Shown here: piece after piece, positions 46,568 through 55,762 of the stretch
Numbering within the stretch: position 1 is the first letter of the stretch
How the letters are laid out: each line of letters starts with the position of its first letter
Source of the DNA: JBBSEX01 sp038239345
Lineage (GTDB): Bacteria; Acidobacteriota; Terriglobia; Bryobacterales; Bryobacteraceae
Length of the DNA: 64,000 nucleotides
Reading direction: 5' to 3'
NCBI GenBank assembly: GCA_038239345.1
Contig: JBBSEX010000007.1
Location: 62,001-126,000, forward strand
Position numbers and translations under genes: made by a program
The notes under the pieces: model-generated
The model's input: the letters and a program-made list of their open reading frames with translations, nothing else
The model's database searches: none
What the model was told of the DNA's origin: nothing

Positions 46568-47752
46568 ATGAAAAATCATGAGGCGGCGGGGCCTCTGCAA
46601 GGAATCAAGGTTTTAGACTTTTCCAGTTTCATCGCCGGGAGCTACACCGCGATGACGCTAGGTGACCTGGGGGCGAGCGTCATCAAGGTTGAGCCTCTTA
46701 CCGGCGATCTGGCACGTGCCTGGTCGCCATTCCTGGCTGGCGAAAGCCGTTATTTTCAGGGATGGAACAGAAATAAGCGGAGCATCGCGCTGGACTTGAC
46801 CCAGGCGCCGGCGCGCGAAATCGTGTACAAACTGGCCGCCGCTGCCGACGTTTCGATCGAGAACTTTCGCCGCGGCGTCACGACCAAGCTGAAAATCGAT
46901 TACGAAACGTTGCGCGAGCTGAACGCCCGGCTGATCTACTGTTCTTCCACTGCCTTCGGATCGCGCGGACCCGATCGCGATCGGCCCGGCTACGATCCCC
47001 TGCTCCAATGCCTATCGGGAGCCGCGCGCGCGAATACGCGATTCAACGGCGGCACCGTGGCAATTTCATCCGTCGCGGCGACCGACTATCAAGCCGCCAT
47101 GCTGCTGTCGACCGCTATCTCCGCCGCCCTTTATCATCGCGAGCGAACCGGAGTGGGCCAGAAGATTGAGACATCGTTACTGCAAGCCGCGATCTCTGTG
47201 CAATCTCATTTCTTCATCAAGGCTCTGGAGCGCGAAGAGGAAGGCGGACTCGGCATCTATCCCTATCGCCTCTTCGACACCAAGGACGACGTCATTTTTA
47301 TTGCCGCCGGCACAGACCGGTTCTGGCGTCTGTTGTGCGAAGCGATTGGCCTGTCCGATCTCGCCAGCGATCCGCCTTATGCCACCAACGCCCAGCGCGT
47401 CTGCCATCCGGCCGAACTTACGGCGCGTCTGCAGCCAGTGTTTCTGGAAAAGACAACCGCCGAATGGGAGGCGATTCTATTGCCTGCGGGCGTCCCGGCG
47501 GCGAGCGCCAAGACGTACCAGCAATTTTTCGTCGATCCGCAAGTTGAGGCGATGGAAATGAATCCGGTGATCGAACATCCGGTTATCGGTCCGATGCGCG
47601 TCGCCGGGATTCCCTTCAACTTTGAGAAAACGCCCGGCGCCATTCAATCGCCGGCTCCGACATTGGGTCAGCATACCGACGAGATCCTTCGCGAGGTTGG
47701 CTATGACGACGCTGGAATCGCCGGCTTGCGATCTTCACGCTGCGTAGCGTGA
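46568..47752 (+). CDS. CaiB/BaiF family CoA transferase
   Basis: 394 residues from the ATG at 46568; an open frame begins at 46448 but its first 40 residues overlap the stress-protein gene and are not family-like. The start MKNHEAAGPLQGIKVLDFSSFIAGSYTAMTLGDLGASVIKVEPLTGDLARAW is typical of family III CoA transferases, and the NKRSIALDL and GYDPLLQCLSG segments (with the catalytic Asp) are present. These enzymes transfer CoA between carboxylic acids through an acyl-Asp intermediate. The donor and acceptor are unknown. The 3' end overlaps the convergent MFS gene by 52 bases. A link to the neighbouring organic-acid-type transporter is plausible but unproven. Confidence 0.93.
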   Translation: MKNHEAAGPLQGIKVLDFSSFIAGSYTAMTLGDLGASVIKVEPLTGDLARAWSPFLAGESRYFQGWNRNKRSIALDLTQAPAREIVYKLAAAADVSIENFRRGVTTKLKIDYETLRELNARLIYCSSTAFGSRGPDRDRPGYDPLLQCLSGAARANTRFNGGTVAISSVAATDYQAAMLLSTAISAALYHRERTGVGQKIETSLLQAAISVQSHFFIKALEREEEGGLGIYPYRLFDTKDDVIFIAAGTDRFWRLLCEAIGLSDLASDPPYATNAQRVCHPAELTARLQPVFLEKTTAEWEAILLPAGVPAASAKTYQQFFVDPQVEAMEMNPVIEHPVIGPMRVAGIPFNFEKTPGAIQSPAPTLGQHTDEILREVGYDDAGIAGLRSSRCVA

Positions 47753-49026
47753 TTGCGCCGGCCATCGCGTACCAGCAGAATAAATACGGAACACAGGGTG
47801 GCAGTGCCCATTAAATAATAGAAGCCCGCCGAATAATTGCCGGTCCAATCCTTCAGGCTGCCCATGACAAATGGCCCCAGATAGCCGCCAAGGTTTCCAA
47901 TGGCGTTGATCAATCCGATGGACGCGGCGGCGGCGGATTCGCTTAAGAAGGTGGTCGGCAGCGCCCAAAAGATAGGCCGCGCACTGGCCAGACCCATGAT
48001 GCCGATGGTGAAGGCGAGGATCGGCAGCCAGAGGCCATCGCCCGCGAACTGTACGGCAAGCATCGAGAATCCCATCAACAGCATGCAAAGTGCGATATGC
48101 CAGCGGCGTTCCCCGGTCTTATCGGAATGCCACCCGACAAGTAGCGACCCGGGGATTTCGCCAAGATGTGGAATCGCGGCAATTAATCCGATCATCGCCA
48201 CGCCGTACGTCGATATCCTCTGCACGATCTTCGGCAGAAAAAAGTCGAGCCCATAACTCGCCGAGGTTAAGCTGAAGTAAGCCAGCATCAAAAGAAAGAC
48301 ATCGCGATTGTGCAGCGCCTGCCAGACGCTAAACTGGCGCTTGGCTTTCTTCTCCTGCGTTTCACGGGCTAACTCCTGTTGGAGCCATTCCCGTTCGTCA
48401 ATGGGTAGCCACTTCGCGTTTTCCGGCCGATCTGTCAAATAGAAAATAGTTGCGATGCCCAGCAGCACGGCCGGTAGACCTTCCAAGATCAAAAGCCAGC
48501 GCCAGCCCGCAAACCCGAACCAGTGAATCTTCATCAACAGCCCGGAGATGGGACCACCCAACAACTGCGATACACCGATGGCACTCATGAACATCGCGAC
48601 AGCCTTACCGCGATCTTCGTAGCGATACCAGTGGCTCAAATAGACGATCACGCCAGGGAAGAATCCAGCTTCCGCCATCCCCAGAACGAAGCGCGCTCCG
48701 TAGAATTGGCCGGCCGTTGTGATGAAGCCGGTGAGCGACGCAACCAGACCCCACGAAATAAGAATTCGCGCGATCCATTTACGAGCGCTCCATCGCTCAA
48801 CCAGCATTGTGCCGGGAATCTCCAGCAGGAAATAGCCCAGAAAAAAAATGCCGGCGCCAGTGCCGAAGACTTTATCGGAGAACTTCAGGTCCCGTGTCAT
48901 TTCCAACGCCGCGTAGCTGATATTCACGCGATCGAGGAATGCGACCATGTAAAGCACCAACAGAAACGGCATCAATCGCTTGGTGACACGGCGTCGCGTG
49001 CGGTCGGCGATCGTGGGAATGGGCAT
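47701..49026 (-). CDS. MFS transporter, anion:cation symporter type
   Basis: 441 residues with about 12 membrane helices. The N-terminus RRVTKRLMPFLLVLYMVAFLDRVNISYAALEMTRDLKFSDKVFGTGAGIFFLGYFLLEIPGTMLVERWSARKWIARILISWG is typical of the ACS family (glucarate, phthalate and tartrate transporters): the LDRVNI motif, the GYFLLEIPGxM motif and GARFVLGMAEAGFFPGVIVYLSHWY. It should take up an organic acid such as a hydroxy- or aromatic acid by proton symport. Its 3' end overlaps the CoA transferase gene by 52 bases. It begins 17 bases after pheT on the same strand, so part of its transcription could come from the pheST operon. Confidence 0.93.
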   Translation of the reverse strand: MPIPTIADRTRRRVTKRLMPFLLVLYMVAFLDRVNISYAALEMTRDLKFSDKVFGTGAGIFFLGYFLLEIPGTMLVERWSARKWIARILISWGLVASLTGFITTAGQFYGARFVLGMAEAGFFPGVIVYLSHWYRYEDRGKAVAMFMSAIGVSQLLGGPISGLLMKIHWFGFAGWRWLLILEGLPAVLLGIATIFYLTDRPENAKWLPIDEREWLQQELARETQEKKAKRQFSVWQALHNRDVFLLMLAYFSLTSASYGLDFFLPKIVQRISTYGVAMIGLIAAIPHLGEIPGSLLVGWHSDKTGERRWHIALCMLLMGFSMLAVQFAGDGLWLPILAFTIGIMGLASARPIFWALPTTFLSESAAAASIGLINAIGNLGGYLGPFVMGSLKDWTGNYSAGFYYLMGTATLCSVFILLVRDGRRNHATQREDRKPAIPASS

Positions 49027-49043
49027 TGGGATCGCCCAGCATA

Positions 49044-51359
49044 TCAGACACGAAGTTCATAGCCGGCGGCGCGCATATGTTCGATCACAGCCAGGCGGAT
49101 AGCCCCAATTTCCTCGGCTGCCAAGGTCCGGTCTTCGGCACCTACGGTGAGGCGAAAGGAGACGCTTTGCTTCTCATCGGGCAACGGAAACTGGCGCAAA
49201 TATTCGATCAATACCAGATCGGTTCGGGCACCAGTCTTGAGGTCGCTCTCTATCACACCGGCAAGATCCCGGGCTCTGGCGATCACCGAAAGATCGAAGG
49301 AACTTGTCGGATATCTTCGCAGTTTTTGATATTTAGATAAGGTGGTTTGCCGTTCGTAAAGCTGTTCCAGATCCAAGTCCAGGACGGCGCCACGCCCCAC
49401 AGCGAGCAGTCGCGGATGGAATTCGAACAGGCGTCCAATCACTGCGCCGTCGGCAATAACATCGGCCGCGCGATGGGGATGCTCAATCGGCCGCACGTCC
49501 GAAGTGGGGCTAACCGCGAGGGTGCTCAAGAGGCACCCGGCGATTCGTTTCAGTTCGAACAGCGCCGCAGTGCCGTCACCGGCGGAGTGAATCGCTACAG
49601 CCAAGTGCGGTGTCTCGACGGGAAGCCCGGCCGTCTGTTTGTGAATTTCTTTTCCAATTTCGAAGAATCGAAATTCCTGCAGATGCCTGGCGTTGTCCTC
49701 AAAGTTCTTTCTGATCCCCGGCAGCAGACTTGTGCGCAACAGGCTTTGGTCCGCCGCAATCGGGTTCGACACGGCGATGAAGTGCGCGCCGGGATCGTCA
49801 TCGAAAATTCGCGCTGTCTCTTCACTCAAGAACGAATAGTTATAAACCTCGGTGTATCCGTTCGCCGCCAGTAATTCCCGAACCTTGTGATGATAGGCAC
49901 GCTCCGGATTAGCCGGTGGAACCGTCGCCGCAACCATCGGGGGCAGCGGTGTAATGGATGAGTAACCAATCATCCGCCCAACTTCTTCCACCAGATCTTC
50001 CTTGGAAGAAATGTCTTTCGTAGCGCGCCAACCTGGCACCATCACTGCGAAAATCCGCGGCTCGATCTCCGTTACAGTGAATGCGAGGGACTGGAGGATT
50101 GCGCGTACTTCTTCGGTCTCAAGCGCCTTACCGAGCTTGCGATCAAGCCAGTCAAGCGGGAGTATGACTGGAGGCGGCGCGGGCTTTGGCGTGTAGACGT
50201 CGATTAAGCCGCCAACCATGCGAATTCCCGGCGAGACCTCCTGCAATAACTGAAGCGCGAGCTTTAATCCCCGAAGGGTATTCTCCGGATCTTGCGACTT
50301 TTCGAATCGCATGGAAGCATCGGTACGCAATTTTAAACGCGTTGAGGTTTTGCGAACGCTACTCGCGTGAAAGTTCGCGCTCTCAAGGACGATGCGCGTG
50401 GTGCTGGCACTCACCGCGCTTTCATCGCCGCCGATCACACCCGCTACCGCTATGGGACCGGAGTCGTCGGCAATCACGAGGTTCGATGGATCGAGTGAAT
50501 ACATCTCACCATTCAGGGCCTTGATCGATTCCCCAACTCTGGCGGAACGAGCCGTGATGCCGCCGCGCAGTTTGTCGGCATCGAAGGCATGCATCGGCTG
50601 GGCGATCAAGGATGGCACGTAGTTCGTCACGTCGACAATATTGTTAATCGAGTTGACGCCGATGGCCTCCAGCCGGTACTGCAGCCACGCTGGCGATGGC
50701 CCGACGGTAACGTTCTCAAGCACCAGCGCGCTGTAGCGCGGACAAAGGTCAGGGTCTTCCGTGCGCACCACGACCGGCGCGGGGCCTTCGGGTAAGGCAC
50801 CCGTTGGGACCGGATCCTTCAGCGCTTTCCGCAAAATCGCCGACACTTCCCGAGCCATCCCGTAGTGTCCCCACAGGTCCGGCCGATGGGTCAGCGATTT
50901 GTTGTCGATCTCAATAATCTGATCCGTCTTCAGCGTCAGAAATTCCGTGGCGAGTTCAACTATGCCCGTGTGATCGCGACCAATGCCCAACTCGGCGGCG
51001 CTGGCGAGCATTCCTTCACTCTCCACATCGTCAATCGTGATTTTGCGAATTTCGCGATCGCCAACTTTCGCACCGATCGGAACATACACCGTTGTGATTC
51101 CAGGGCGGCAGTTTGGAGCACCGCAGACAACCTCGCGTTTCCCGTAACGCTCGGTCTCTACCAGAGCTTTACGATTGTGGCTGCCAGCTATTTGCTCCAC
51201 GGCGATAATTCGCGCGGCGCACACCTCGGCCAGCAGGGGAGCGACTGTTTCCACGCCATCGCACTCCGCCGTTTTCATCGTGATGAGACGGCCCAATTGC
51301 ACGGCATCGACATTGACGCCGTCTACTAATTCACTAATCCACTGATAGGAAAATTTCAT
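49044..51359 (-). CDS. pheT: Phenylalanyl-tRNA synthetase subunit beta
   Basis: 771 residues, the normal size. In order: an EMAPII-like tRNA-binding domain (~40-155; ARIIAVEQIAGSHNRKALVETERYGKREVVCGAPNCRPG), a B3/B4 editing domain (~210-380), a B5 domain (~395-470; PLDWLDRKLGKALETEEVRAILQSLAFTV), a catalytic-like core domain, and the C-terminal ferredoxin-fold anticodon-binding domain (~675-771; YPTSSFDLSVIARARDLAGVIESDLK). It forms the alpha2beta2 enzyme with PheS and provides editing. The gene lies 15 bases after pheS, in the same minus-strand operon. Confidence 0.97.
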   Translation of the reverse strand: MKFSYQWISELVDGVNVDAVQLGRLITMKTAECDGVETVAPLLAEVCAARIIAVEQIAGSHNRKALVETERYGKREVVCGAPNCRPGITTVYVPIGAKVGDREIRKITIDDVESEGMLASAAELGIGRDHTGIVELATEFLTLKTDQIIEIDNKSLTHRPDLWGHYGMAREVSAILRKALKDPVPTGALPEGPAPVVVRTEDPDLCPRYSALVLENVTVGPSPAWLQYRLEAIGVNSINNIVDVTNYVPSLIAQPMHAFDADKLRGGITARSARVGESIKALNGEMYSLDPSNLVIADDSGPIAVAGVIGGDESAVSASTTRIVLESANFHASSVRKTSTRLKLRTDASMRFEKSQDPENTLRGLKLALQLLQEVSPGIRMVGGLIDVYTPKPAPPPVILPLDWLDRKLGKALETEEVRAILQSLAFTVTEIEPRIFAVMVPGWRATKDISSKEDLVEEVGRMIGYSSITPLPPMVAATVPPANPERAYHHKVRELLAANGYTEVYNYSFLSEETARIFDDDPGAHFIAVSNPIAADQSLLRTSLLPGIRKNFEDNARHLQEFRFFEIGKEIHKQTAGLPVETPHLAVAIHSAGDGTAALFELKRIAGCLLSTLAVSPTSDVRPIEHPHRAADVIADGAVIGRLFEFHPRLLAVGRGAVLDLDLEQLYERQTTLSKYQKLRRYPTSSFDLSVIARARDLAGVIESDLKTGARTDLVLIEYLRQFPLPDEKQSVSFRLTVGAEDRTLAAEEIGAIRLAVIEHMRAAGYELRV

Positions 51360-51374
51360 CGGTCTTCTTAGTTG

Positions 51375-52397
51375 TTAGAACTGCCGCAGGAAACGCAAGT
51401 CGCCACTCATCAGCAGGCGGATATCGTCGATGCCATAGCGCATCATGGCAAGGCGGGTTAGACCAAGACCGAAGGCGAAGCCACCCCATTGTTCCGGGTC
51501 GATACCGCTCATCCGCAGCACGTTCGGATTCACCAGGCCACAGGGCAACAGTTCCACCCAGCCGCTATGTTTGCACACCGGACATCCAGCTCCATCGCAG
51601 ATCAGGCAGCGGATATCCAGCTCGAATCCTGGTTCGACGAAGGGAAAAAATCCCGGCCGCAGGCGCACTGTTACTTCGCGCTGGAAAATCGCGCTGAGCA
51701 GGGTCTTCATGAAGTAAATCAGGTTCGCCACTGAGACGTCCTTATCCACCATCATGCCTTCCAGTTGATAGAACGTATGCTCGTGTGAGGCGTCCACTTC
51801 CTCATTTCGGAACACGCGTCCGGGCGCGATCATACGGAATGGGGGACCCAGTTTTCGCATGCCGCGCACCTGCACGGGCGAAGTATGGGTCCGCAGCAGA
51901 TTGCCGTCCTCTAACCAGAATGTATCCTGCATGTCGCGAGCAGGATGATCCGCCGGAATATTCAGAGCGTCGAAATTATGCTCTTCATTTTCGACTTCAG
52001 GCCCATCCAAAACAGCGAACCCGAGAGAGACAAATAGCTCTTCGATTTCTTTCTGAATCTGCGTCACGGGATGGATACTGCCGCGGTCGGGACCCGGAGC
52101 GGGAAGCGTTAAATCCAGCCATTCCGATTCCAGCCGCGCATTCATAGCGTCGTCGGCAAACGAGGTCTGCCGGACTTCCAGTGTCGATTCGAGCGAAGCG
52201 ATAACGGTATTCAGCAGTTTCCCGATCCGCGCCCGCTCGTCCGCCGGCAGCTTACCGAAATCCTTCCGCATCCCGGCCAGCGTGCCCTTGCGGCCCAATA
52301 TTTCCGCGCGCACCGCTTCCAGATCTTCCTGCGTCAAAGCGCCGGCGATGCGTCTCCGCGCCGTGATTTCCAAGTCGGCTAATTGCTGTTCGAGCAT
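51375..52397 (-). CDS. pheS: Phenylalanyl-tRNA synthetase subunit alpha
   Basis: 340 residues from the ATG at 52397, chosen because it gives the standard PheS N-terminal coiled coil (MLEQQLADLEITARRRIAGALTQEDLEAVRAEILGRKGTLAGM); the frame runs further upstream, but that part overlaps the ankyrin gene. Class II synthetase motifs 2 (FRNEEVDASHEHTFYQLEGM) and 3 (GFAFGLGLTRLAMMRYGIDDIR) are clear. A four-cysteine cluster (CLICDGAGCPVCKHSGW) is present in the catalytic domain, as in other PheS proteins. The ribosome site before the ATG is weak, so translation may be coupled to the ankyrin gene that ends 8 bases upstream. Confidence 0.97.
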   Translation of the reverse strand: MLEQQLADLEITARRRIAGALTQEDLEAVRAEILGRKGTLAGMRKDFGKLPADERARIGKLLNTVIASLESTLEVRQTSFADDAMNARLESEWLDLTLPAPGPDRGSIHPVTQIQKEIEELFVSLGFAVLDGPEVENEEHNFDALNIPADHPARDMQDTFWLEDGNLLRTHTSPVQVRGMRKLGPPFRMIAPGRVFRNEEVDASHEHTFYQLEGMMVDKDVSVANLIYFMKTLLSAIFQREVTVRLRPGFFPFVEPGFELDIRCLICDGAGCPVCKHSGWVELLPCGLVNPNVLRMSGIDPEQWGGFAFGLGLTRLAMMRYGIDDIRLLMSGDLRFLRQF

Positions 52398-52405
52398 GTA
52401 TAAAG

Positions 52406-53053
52406 TTAGTCGCGATCGAGCAGATCGACCACCGATTGATGGCCTTTCGTCAGTGCCAGATCCAGCGCACTCTGATTGTTTTCCGCTCGAGCTTTCGCAT
52501 CGGCGCCGTTTTGTAATAGCAGCTCGACGGTGGGCAAGTCGCCATTCTGAGCGGCGGCATGCAACGGAGTCCAACCGCCGTGCTGGCGGGCATTCACATC
52601 AGCGCCGCGTTCCACCAGAACACGAATGACATCCGCCTTCTTACCCGCCGTAGCGGCATGCAACGGAGTATTTTCCATCGCATTGGTGGATCGCGCGTTG
52701 ATTTCCGCGCCAGCATTCAACAAGGCTTCCGCGGTTTCTTTGTGGCCGAAAAAGGCCGCCAGATGGAGGGGTGTCCATCCGTCGTGGCTCATCAATTTCA
52801 CCAGCGATTTATTGCCGCTTGACAACTCCAGGATTCGCGACGTTCGGCCCACCATCGCCGCCGCAAAAATATCCAACTGCGCCCCGTGCAGCTCCAGCAG
52901 TTCCGCGATGTCTTCTTTCCGGTTATACTTCGCCACCGTGAATGGAGCCAGTCCACTAGCGTCGGGCGTATTAACCAGGCTCGGGTCGGCGGCCAGCAAT
53001 TCTTTCACCTTAGCGCTATCGCCCGCCTTGATGGCATCGAAGAATTCGATCAT
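52406..53053 (-). CDS. Ankyrin repeat protein
   Basis: 215 residues, no signal peptide. Five to six ankyrin repeats cover the length; the clearest are DGWTPLHLAAFFGHKETAEALLNAGAEINAR, ENTPLHAATAGKKADVIRVLVERGADVNAR and GGWTPLHAAAQNGDLPTVELLLQNGADAKAR. The first two (DASGLAPFTVAKYNRKEDIAELLELHGAQ and the following one) are degenerate. Such proteins act as binding scaffolds. It overlaps the upstream gene by four bases (ATGA) and ends 8 bases before pheS, forming one transcription unit with the synthetase genes. A role for the protein in translation or in coupling to the synthetase is only a suggestion from this context. Confidence 0.92.
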   Translation of the reverse strand: MIEFFDAIKAGDSAKVKELLAADPSLVNTPDASGLAPFTVAKYNRKEDIAELLELHGAQLDIFAAAMVGRTSRILELSSGNKSLVKLMSHDGWTPLHLAAFFGHKETAEALLNAGAEINARSTNAMENTPLHAATAGKKADVIRVLVERGADVNARQHGGWTPLHAAAQNGDLPTVELLLQNGADAKARAENNQSALDLALTKGHQSVVDLLDRD

Positions 53054-53505
53054 GCAGTGAAAACTTCCTCTGTCTTGGCCACTTCCCAGCCCAGATGATT
53101 CACGTAAAACAACAACACCGCGTGTGGATATTTACCGTGAAACTCATCCAGAACTTTTCGTTGCCAGCCTTCTGTCAGGTAGGTGCTTGGGTCCAAATCC
53201 TTGGCGAAAAACCCGTCTTCATGGGGTATTTTTAAAAGGTCCAGCACAGCCTTGATCATGTCCAGGTGCGAGACAAGAATCGCCTGCCCCAGTTCAGTGG
53301 CAAATTCCTGGTCGCCTTCCTTCAGCCGGGCGGTAAATCGCGGTGCCGCCTTGCGCAGGCTTTCAGAGTTGAGTTTGTTCAAATGAAAGCGAAGTTTCAA
53401 TCGCTCATATAACTGAAAAGTCTTCAATTTACCGATCGACACTGCCCGCAAAAGTTGCTGAAAATTCTCGTCCCCAAGACCCAGGAAGATGTCTGAAAGC
53501 TGCAT
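53050..53505 (-). CDS. Conserved hypothetical protein upstream of the ankyrin gene
   Basis: 151 residues, predicted soluble and mainly alpha-helical (MQLSDIFLGLGDENFQQLLRAVSIGKLKTFQLYERLKLRFHLNKLNSESLRKAAPRFTARLKEGDQEFATELGQAILVSHLDMIKAVLDLLKIPHEDGFF). It has no signal peptide and no motif I recognise. The 3' end overlaps the ankyrin gene start by four bases (ATGA), so the two are translationally coupled, and both precede pheS-pheT. The helical pattern, the pairing with ankyrin repeats and a conserved-looking C-terminus (YVNHLGWEVAKTEEVFTA) suggest a protein-interaction partner; the function is unknown. Confidence 0.8.
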   Translation of the reverse strand: MQLSDIFLGLGDENFQQLLRAVSIGKLKTFQLYERLKLRFHLNKLNSESLRKAAPRFTARLKEGDQEFATELGQAILVSHLDMIKAVLDLLKIPHEDGFFAKDLDPSTYLTEGWQRKVLDEFHGKYPHAVLLFYVNHLGWEVAKTEEVFTA

Positions 53506-53587
53506 TAGACATATTGTAACTTGCCGCCTGGAAGTGTGCCCTTCGGTGCAAATGCTATTTTGGACAAGAGTGAAAAACAGCTAGAAC

Positions 53588-54721
53588 ATGCGAATCCTGT
53601 TGCTTCTATTTGCGTTACCGGTATTTGCTGTTCCTCCACCGCCGGCCCGCTTCCTGGAACATACCATCGCCACGGGTTTGAGGGATGGTTACCAGGTGGT
53701 CGTCGCGGATATGAATCACGACGGAAAGCCGGATCTAATCGCGCTGGCAAGCGGGATGGCGGAGCTCGTGTGGTATGAAAATCCCACTTGGCAGCGGCAC
53801 ATCATCGCCGGCAATCTGCATCACATGATAAACCTCGCCGCGTACGATATCGATGGCGATGGCATCCCCGAAATTTTATTGGCTCACGGATTTTCCAACA
53901 AAGCCGGCGAACGGCCGGGGATCGTCTCCGTGCTGAAGCACAATGGCGACCCACGCCAGCCCTGGACTGTAACTGAAATCGATCGTTTAACCACGTCTCA
54001 TCGGATTCGTCTGGCCGACTTCGACCGCTCCGGCCACAAGGTTTTCCTTAATGCGCCCCTGACCGGAGCGACCTCCGTTGCCCCCGATTATCGCGAGCAT
54101 GTCCCTCTTGTTTTCTACCGGCCGGAAGATTGGAAGCGGCGCACGATTGACGCCGAGAATCAAGGTGTGCAGCACGGAATCTACGTCGTCGATTGGGACC
54201 GCAATGGCCGCGATTCCATTCTTACGGCCAGCTTCAGCGGCATCCATTTGTTGAAGTTCGATGGAAAGCGTTGGTCTCGCACGGAGATCACCCGGGGCAA
54301 TCCGGCGCCTTGGCCGAAGTCGGGAACAAGCGATATTGCGGTCGGCAACAGCGCGAAGTCGCGATACATCGCAGCCATCGAACCGTGGCATGGAACGCAG
54401 GTAGTCGTTTACCGGCAGCGGCGGAAAAACTGGCAGCGCGAAGTCTTGGACAGTTCTCTGGTGGACGGGCACACCATCATCACGGCGGATTTAAATGGCG
54501 ACGGCCAGGATGAAGTGATCGCCGGTTATCGGGGCCAGGGGCAAAGCGTCATTATCTATTCGCCGCTTGGACGGCGGTGGACTAAACTGGTGCTCGACAA
54601 TGGGGGCATGGCTGCCGCCAGTTGCGTGGCTGCCGATCTGAATGGCGATCGACGGATGGATATCATTTGCATCGGGTCGGCCACCGCCAACCTTAAATGG
54701 TATGAAAATCTGGGCTCCTAG
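53588..54721 (+). CDS. Secreted FG-GAP/VCBS repeat protein
   Basis: 377 residues. A signal peptide (MRILLLLFALPVFAV) is followed by repeats of about 50-60 residues containing Ca2+-binding DxDxDG-like loops: DMNHDGKPD, DIDGDGIPE, DWDRNGRDS, DLNGDGQDE and DLNGDRRMD. This pattern fits a seven-bladed FG-GAP/VCBS beta-propeller like those in the integrin alpha family. Each repeat has W-Y-E-N or W-x-R-x-x-I strands between the loops. It is exported and likely binds another surface protein or glycan. The gene begins the block upstream of the glycosylation operon but has its own stop, and a gap of 36 bases follows. Confidence 0.87.
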   Translation: MRILLLLFALPVFAVPPPPARFLEHTIATGLRDGYQVVVADMNHDGKPDLIALASGMAELVWYENPTWQRHIIAGNLHHMINLAAYDIDGDGIPEILLAHGFSNKAGERPGIVSVLKHNGDPRQPWTVTEIDRLTTSHRIRLADFDRSGHKVFLNAPLTGATSVAPDYREHVPLVFYRPEDWKRRTIDAENQGVQHGIYVVDWDRNGRDSILTASFSGIHLLKFDGKRWSRTEITRGNPAPWPKSGTSDIAVGNSAKSRYIAAIEPWHGTQVVVYRQRRKNWQREVLDSSLVDGHTIITADLNGDGQDEVIAGYRGQGQSVIIYSPLGRRWTKLVLDNGGMAAASCVAADLNGDRRMDIICIGSATANLKWYENLGS

Positions 54722-54757
54722 AGTCCGCTCTTCCGCGCCCTATGGCACAATCAAAAG

Positions 54758-55762
54758 TTGCCGCCACCCAGAGTCACCGTAGTGATTCCCACGCTTGCCG
54801 CGGACTCGACATTGGCCGATTGTCTGCAATCCCTACAACGCCAATCGCTACGAGATTTCGAGGTCTTCGTCGTGGATAATAGCGGCTCAGGGAAGGCGCG
54901 CGAATACACCGGCGGCGACATCCGCTTAATCGAAAATGCAGTCAACGTCGGCTTCGGTGTGGCTGTCAATCAAGCCATTAAACAATCGACAGCGCCATTC
55001 ATCGCTACTCTCAACGATGACGCGGTGGCTGATCCGCGCTGGTTGGAGGCACTGTTAACGGCTGTCGACGAGCGGGCCGATGTCGGGATGTGCGCCAGCA
55101 GCGTGCGTCTATCGCCCGAGTCAATCGATTCCGCTGGAATGCGCATTTGCCTTGATGGATCTAGCAAACAGCGGGGCCATCTGGAACCGCCGGCGAAATA
55201 TTCGCGCAAGCAGGAGTGTCTTCTGCCTAGCGGCAGTGCGGCGCTTTATCGCAGAAAAATGCTGGACGAGATTGGACTATTCGACGATGCTTTTTTTCTG
55301 TATTGCGAGGATACCGATTTAGGGCTACGCGGACGATGGATGGCCTGGGAATGTCTTTATGTTCCAGACGCGATCGTCGAACATCGATACTCTCATTCGG
55401 CTGGCCGCGCTTCCGCTCTTAAAGCCTATTACGTCGAGCGCAACCGGCTGTTCCTGGCAGTTAAGAACTTTCCCGCGCTGGTCCTGGCAGCGGCGCCTTT
55501 TTATACAATCGCCCGATACTTTTGGCACTCCGTATTGCTGCTTCAGAATCGTGGAAAGGCCGCCCACTTCGTCACCGACGGGCAGAGCGCCTTAACATTG
55601 CCGCTCCTGGTGCTGAAAGCGCACTGGGCGACGTTCCAACAACTGCCTCGACTGTTGCGGCAACGGAAAGAAATTCTCAGGACGCGGCGTCTCTCCTCGC
55701 GGCAGTTCTCACGTCTGCTGACCCGTCATTCGATATCGCCCCGCGAGGTCGCAGTTCTGTGA
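54758..55762 (+). CDS. Family 2 glycosyltransferase (rhamnosyltransferase-like)
   Basis: 334 residues from a TTG at 54758; no in-frame ATG lies before the first conserved strand (VTVVIPTLAADSTLADCLQSLQRQSLRDFEVFVVDNSG). It is a GT-A fold enzyme: DDAVADPRWLEAL (the DxD-type metal site), LPSGSAALYRRKMLDEIGLFDDAFFLYCEDTDLGLRGRWMAWECLYVP (the ED acidic pair of the catalytic base) and YYVERNRLFLAVKNFP. This subtype often adds rhamnose or another deoxyhexose to lipid-linked oligosaccharides. The 3' end overlaps the next glycosyltransferase by four bases (GTGA), the first of several coupled genes in this operon. The substrate is unknown. Confidence 0.9.
   Translation: MPPPRVTVVIPTLAADSTLADCLQSLQRQSLRDFEVFVVDNSGSGKAREYTGGDIRLIENAVNVGFGVAVNQAIKQSTAPFIATLNDDAVADPRWLEALLTAVDERADVGMCASSVRLSPESIDSAGMRICLDGSSKQRGHLEPPAKYSRKQECLLPSGSAALYRRKMLDEIGLFDDAFFLYCEDTDLGLRGRWMAWECLYVPDAIVEHRYSHSAGRASALKAYYVERNRLFLAVKNFPALVLAAAPFYTIARYFWHSVLLLQNRGKAAHFVTDGQSALTLPLLVLKAHWATFQQLPRLLRQRKEILRTRRLSSRQFSRLLTRHSISPREVAVL

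Noticed and set aside
52398..52574. 59-residue extension of PheS
   Set aside because: It overlaps the ankyrin gene, and PheS homologues begin at the coiled coil starting MLEQQLADLE.
55522..55758. Upstream extension of the DPM1-like glycosyltransferase
   Set aside because: It overlaps the preceding glycosyltransferase in another frame; the GTG at 55759 overlaps the stop codon and follows GAGG.
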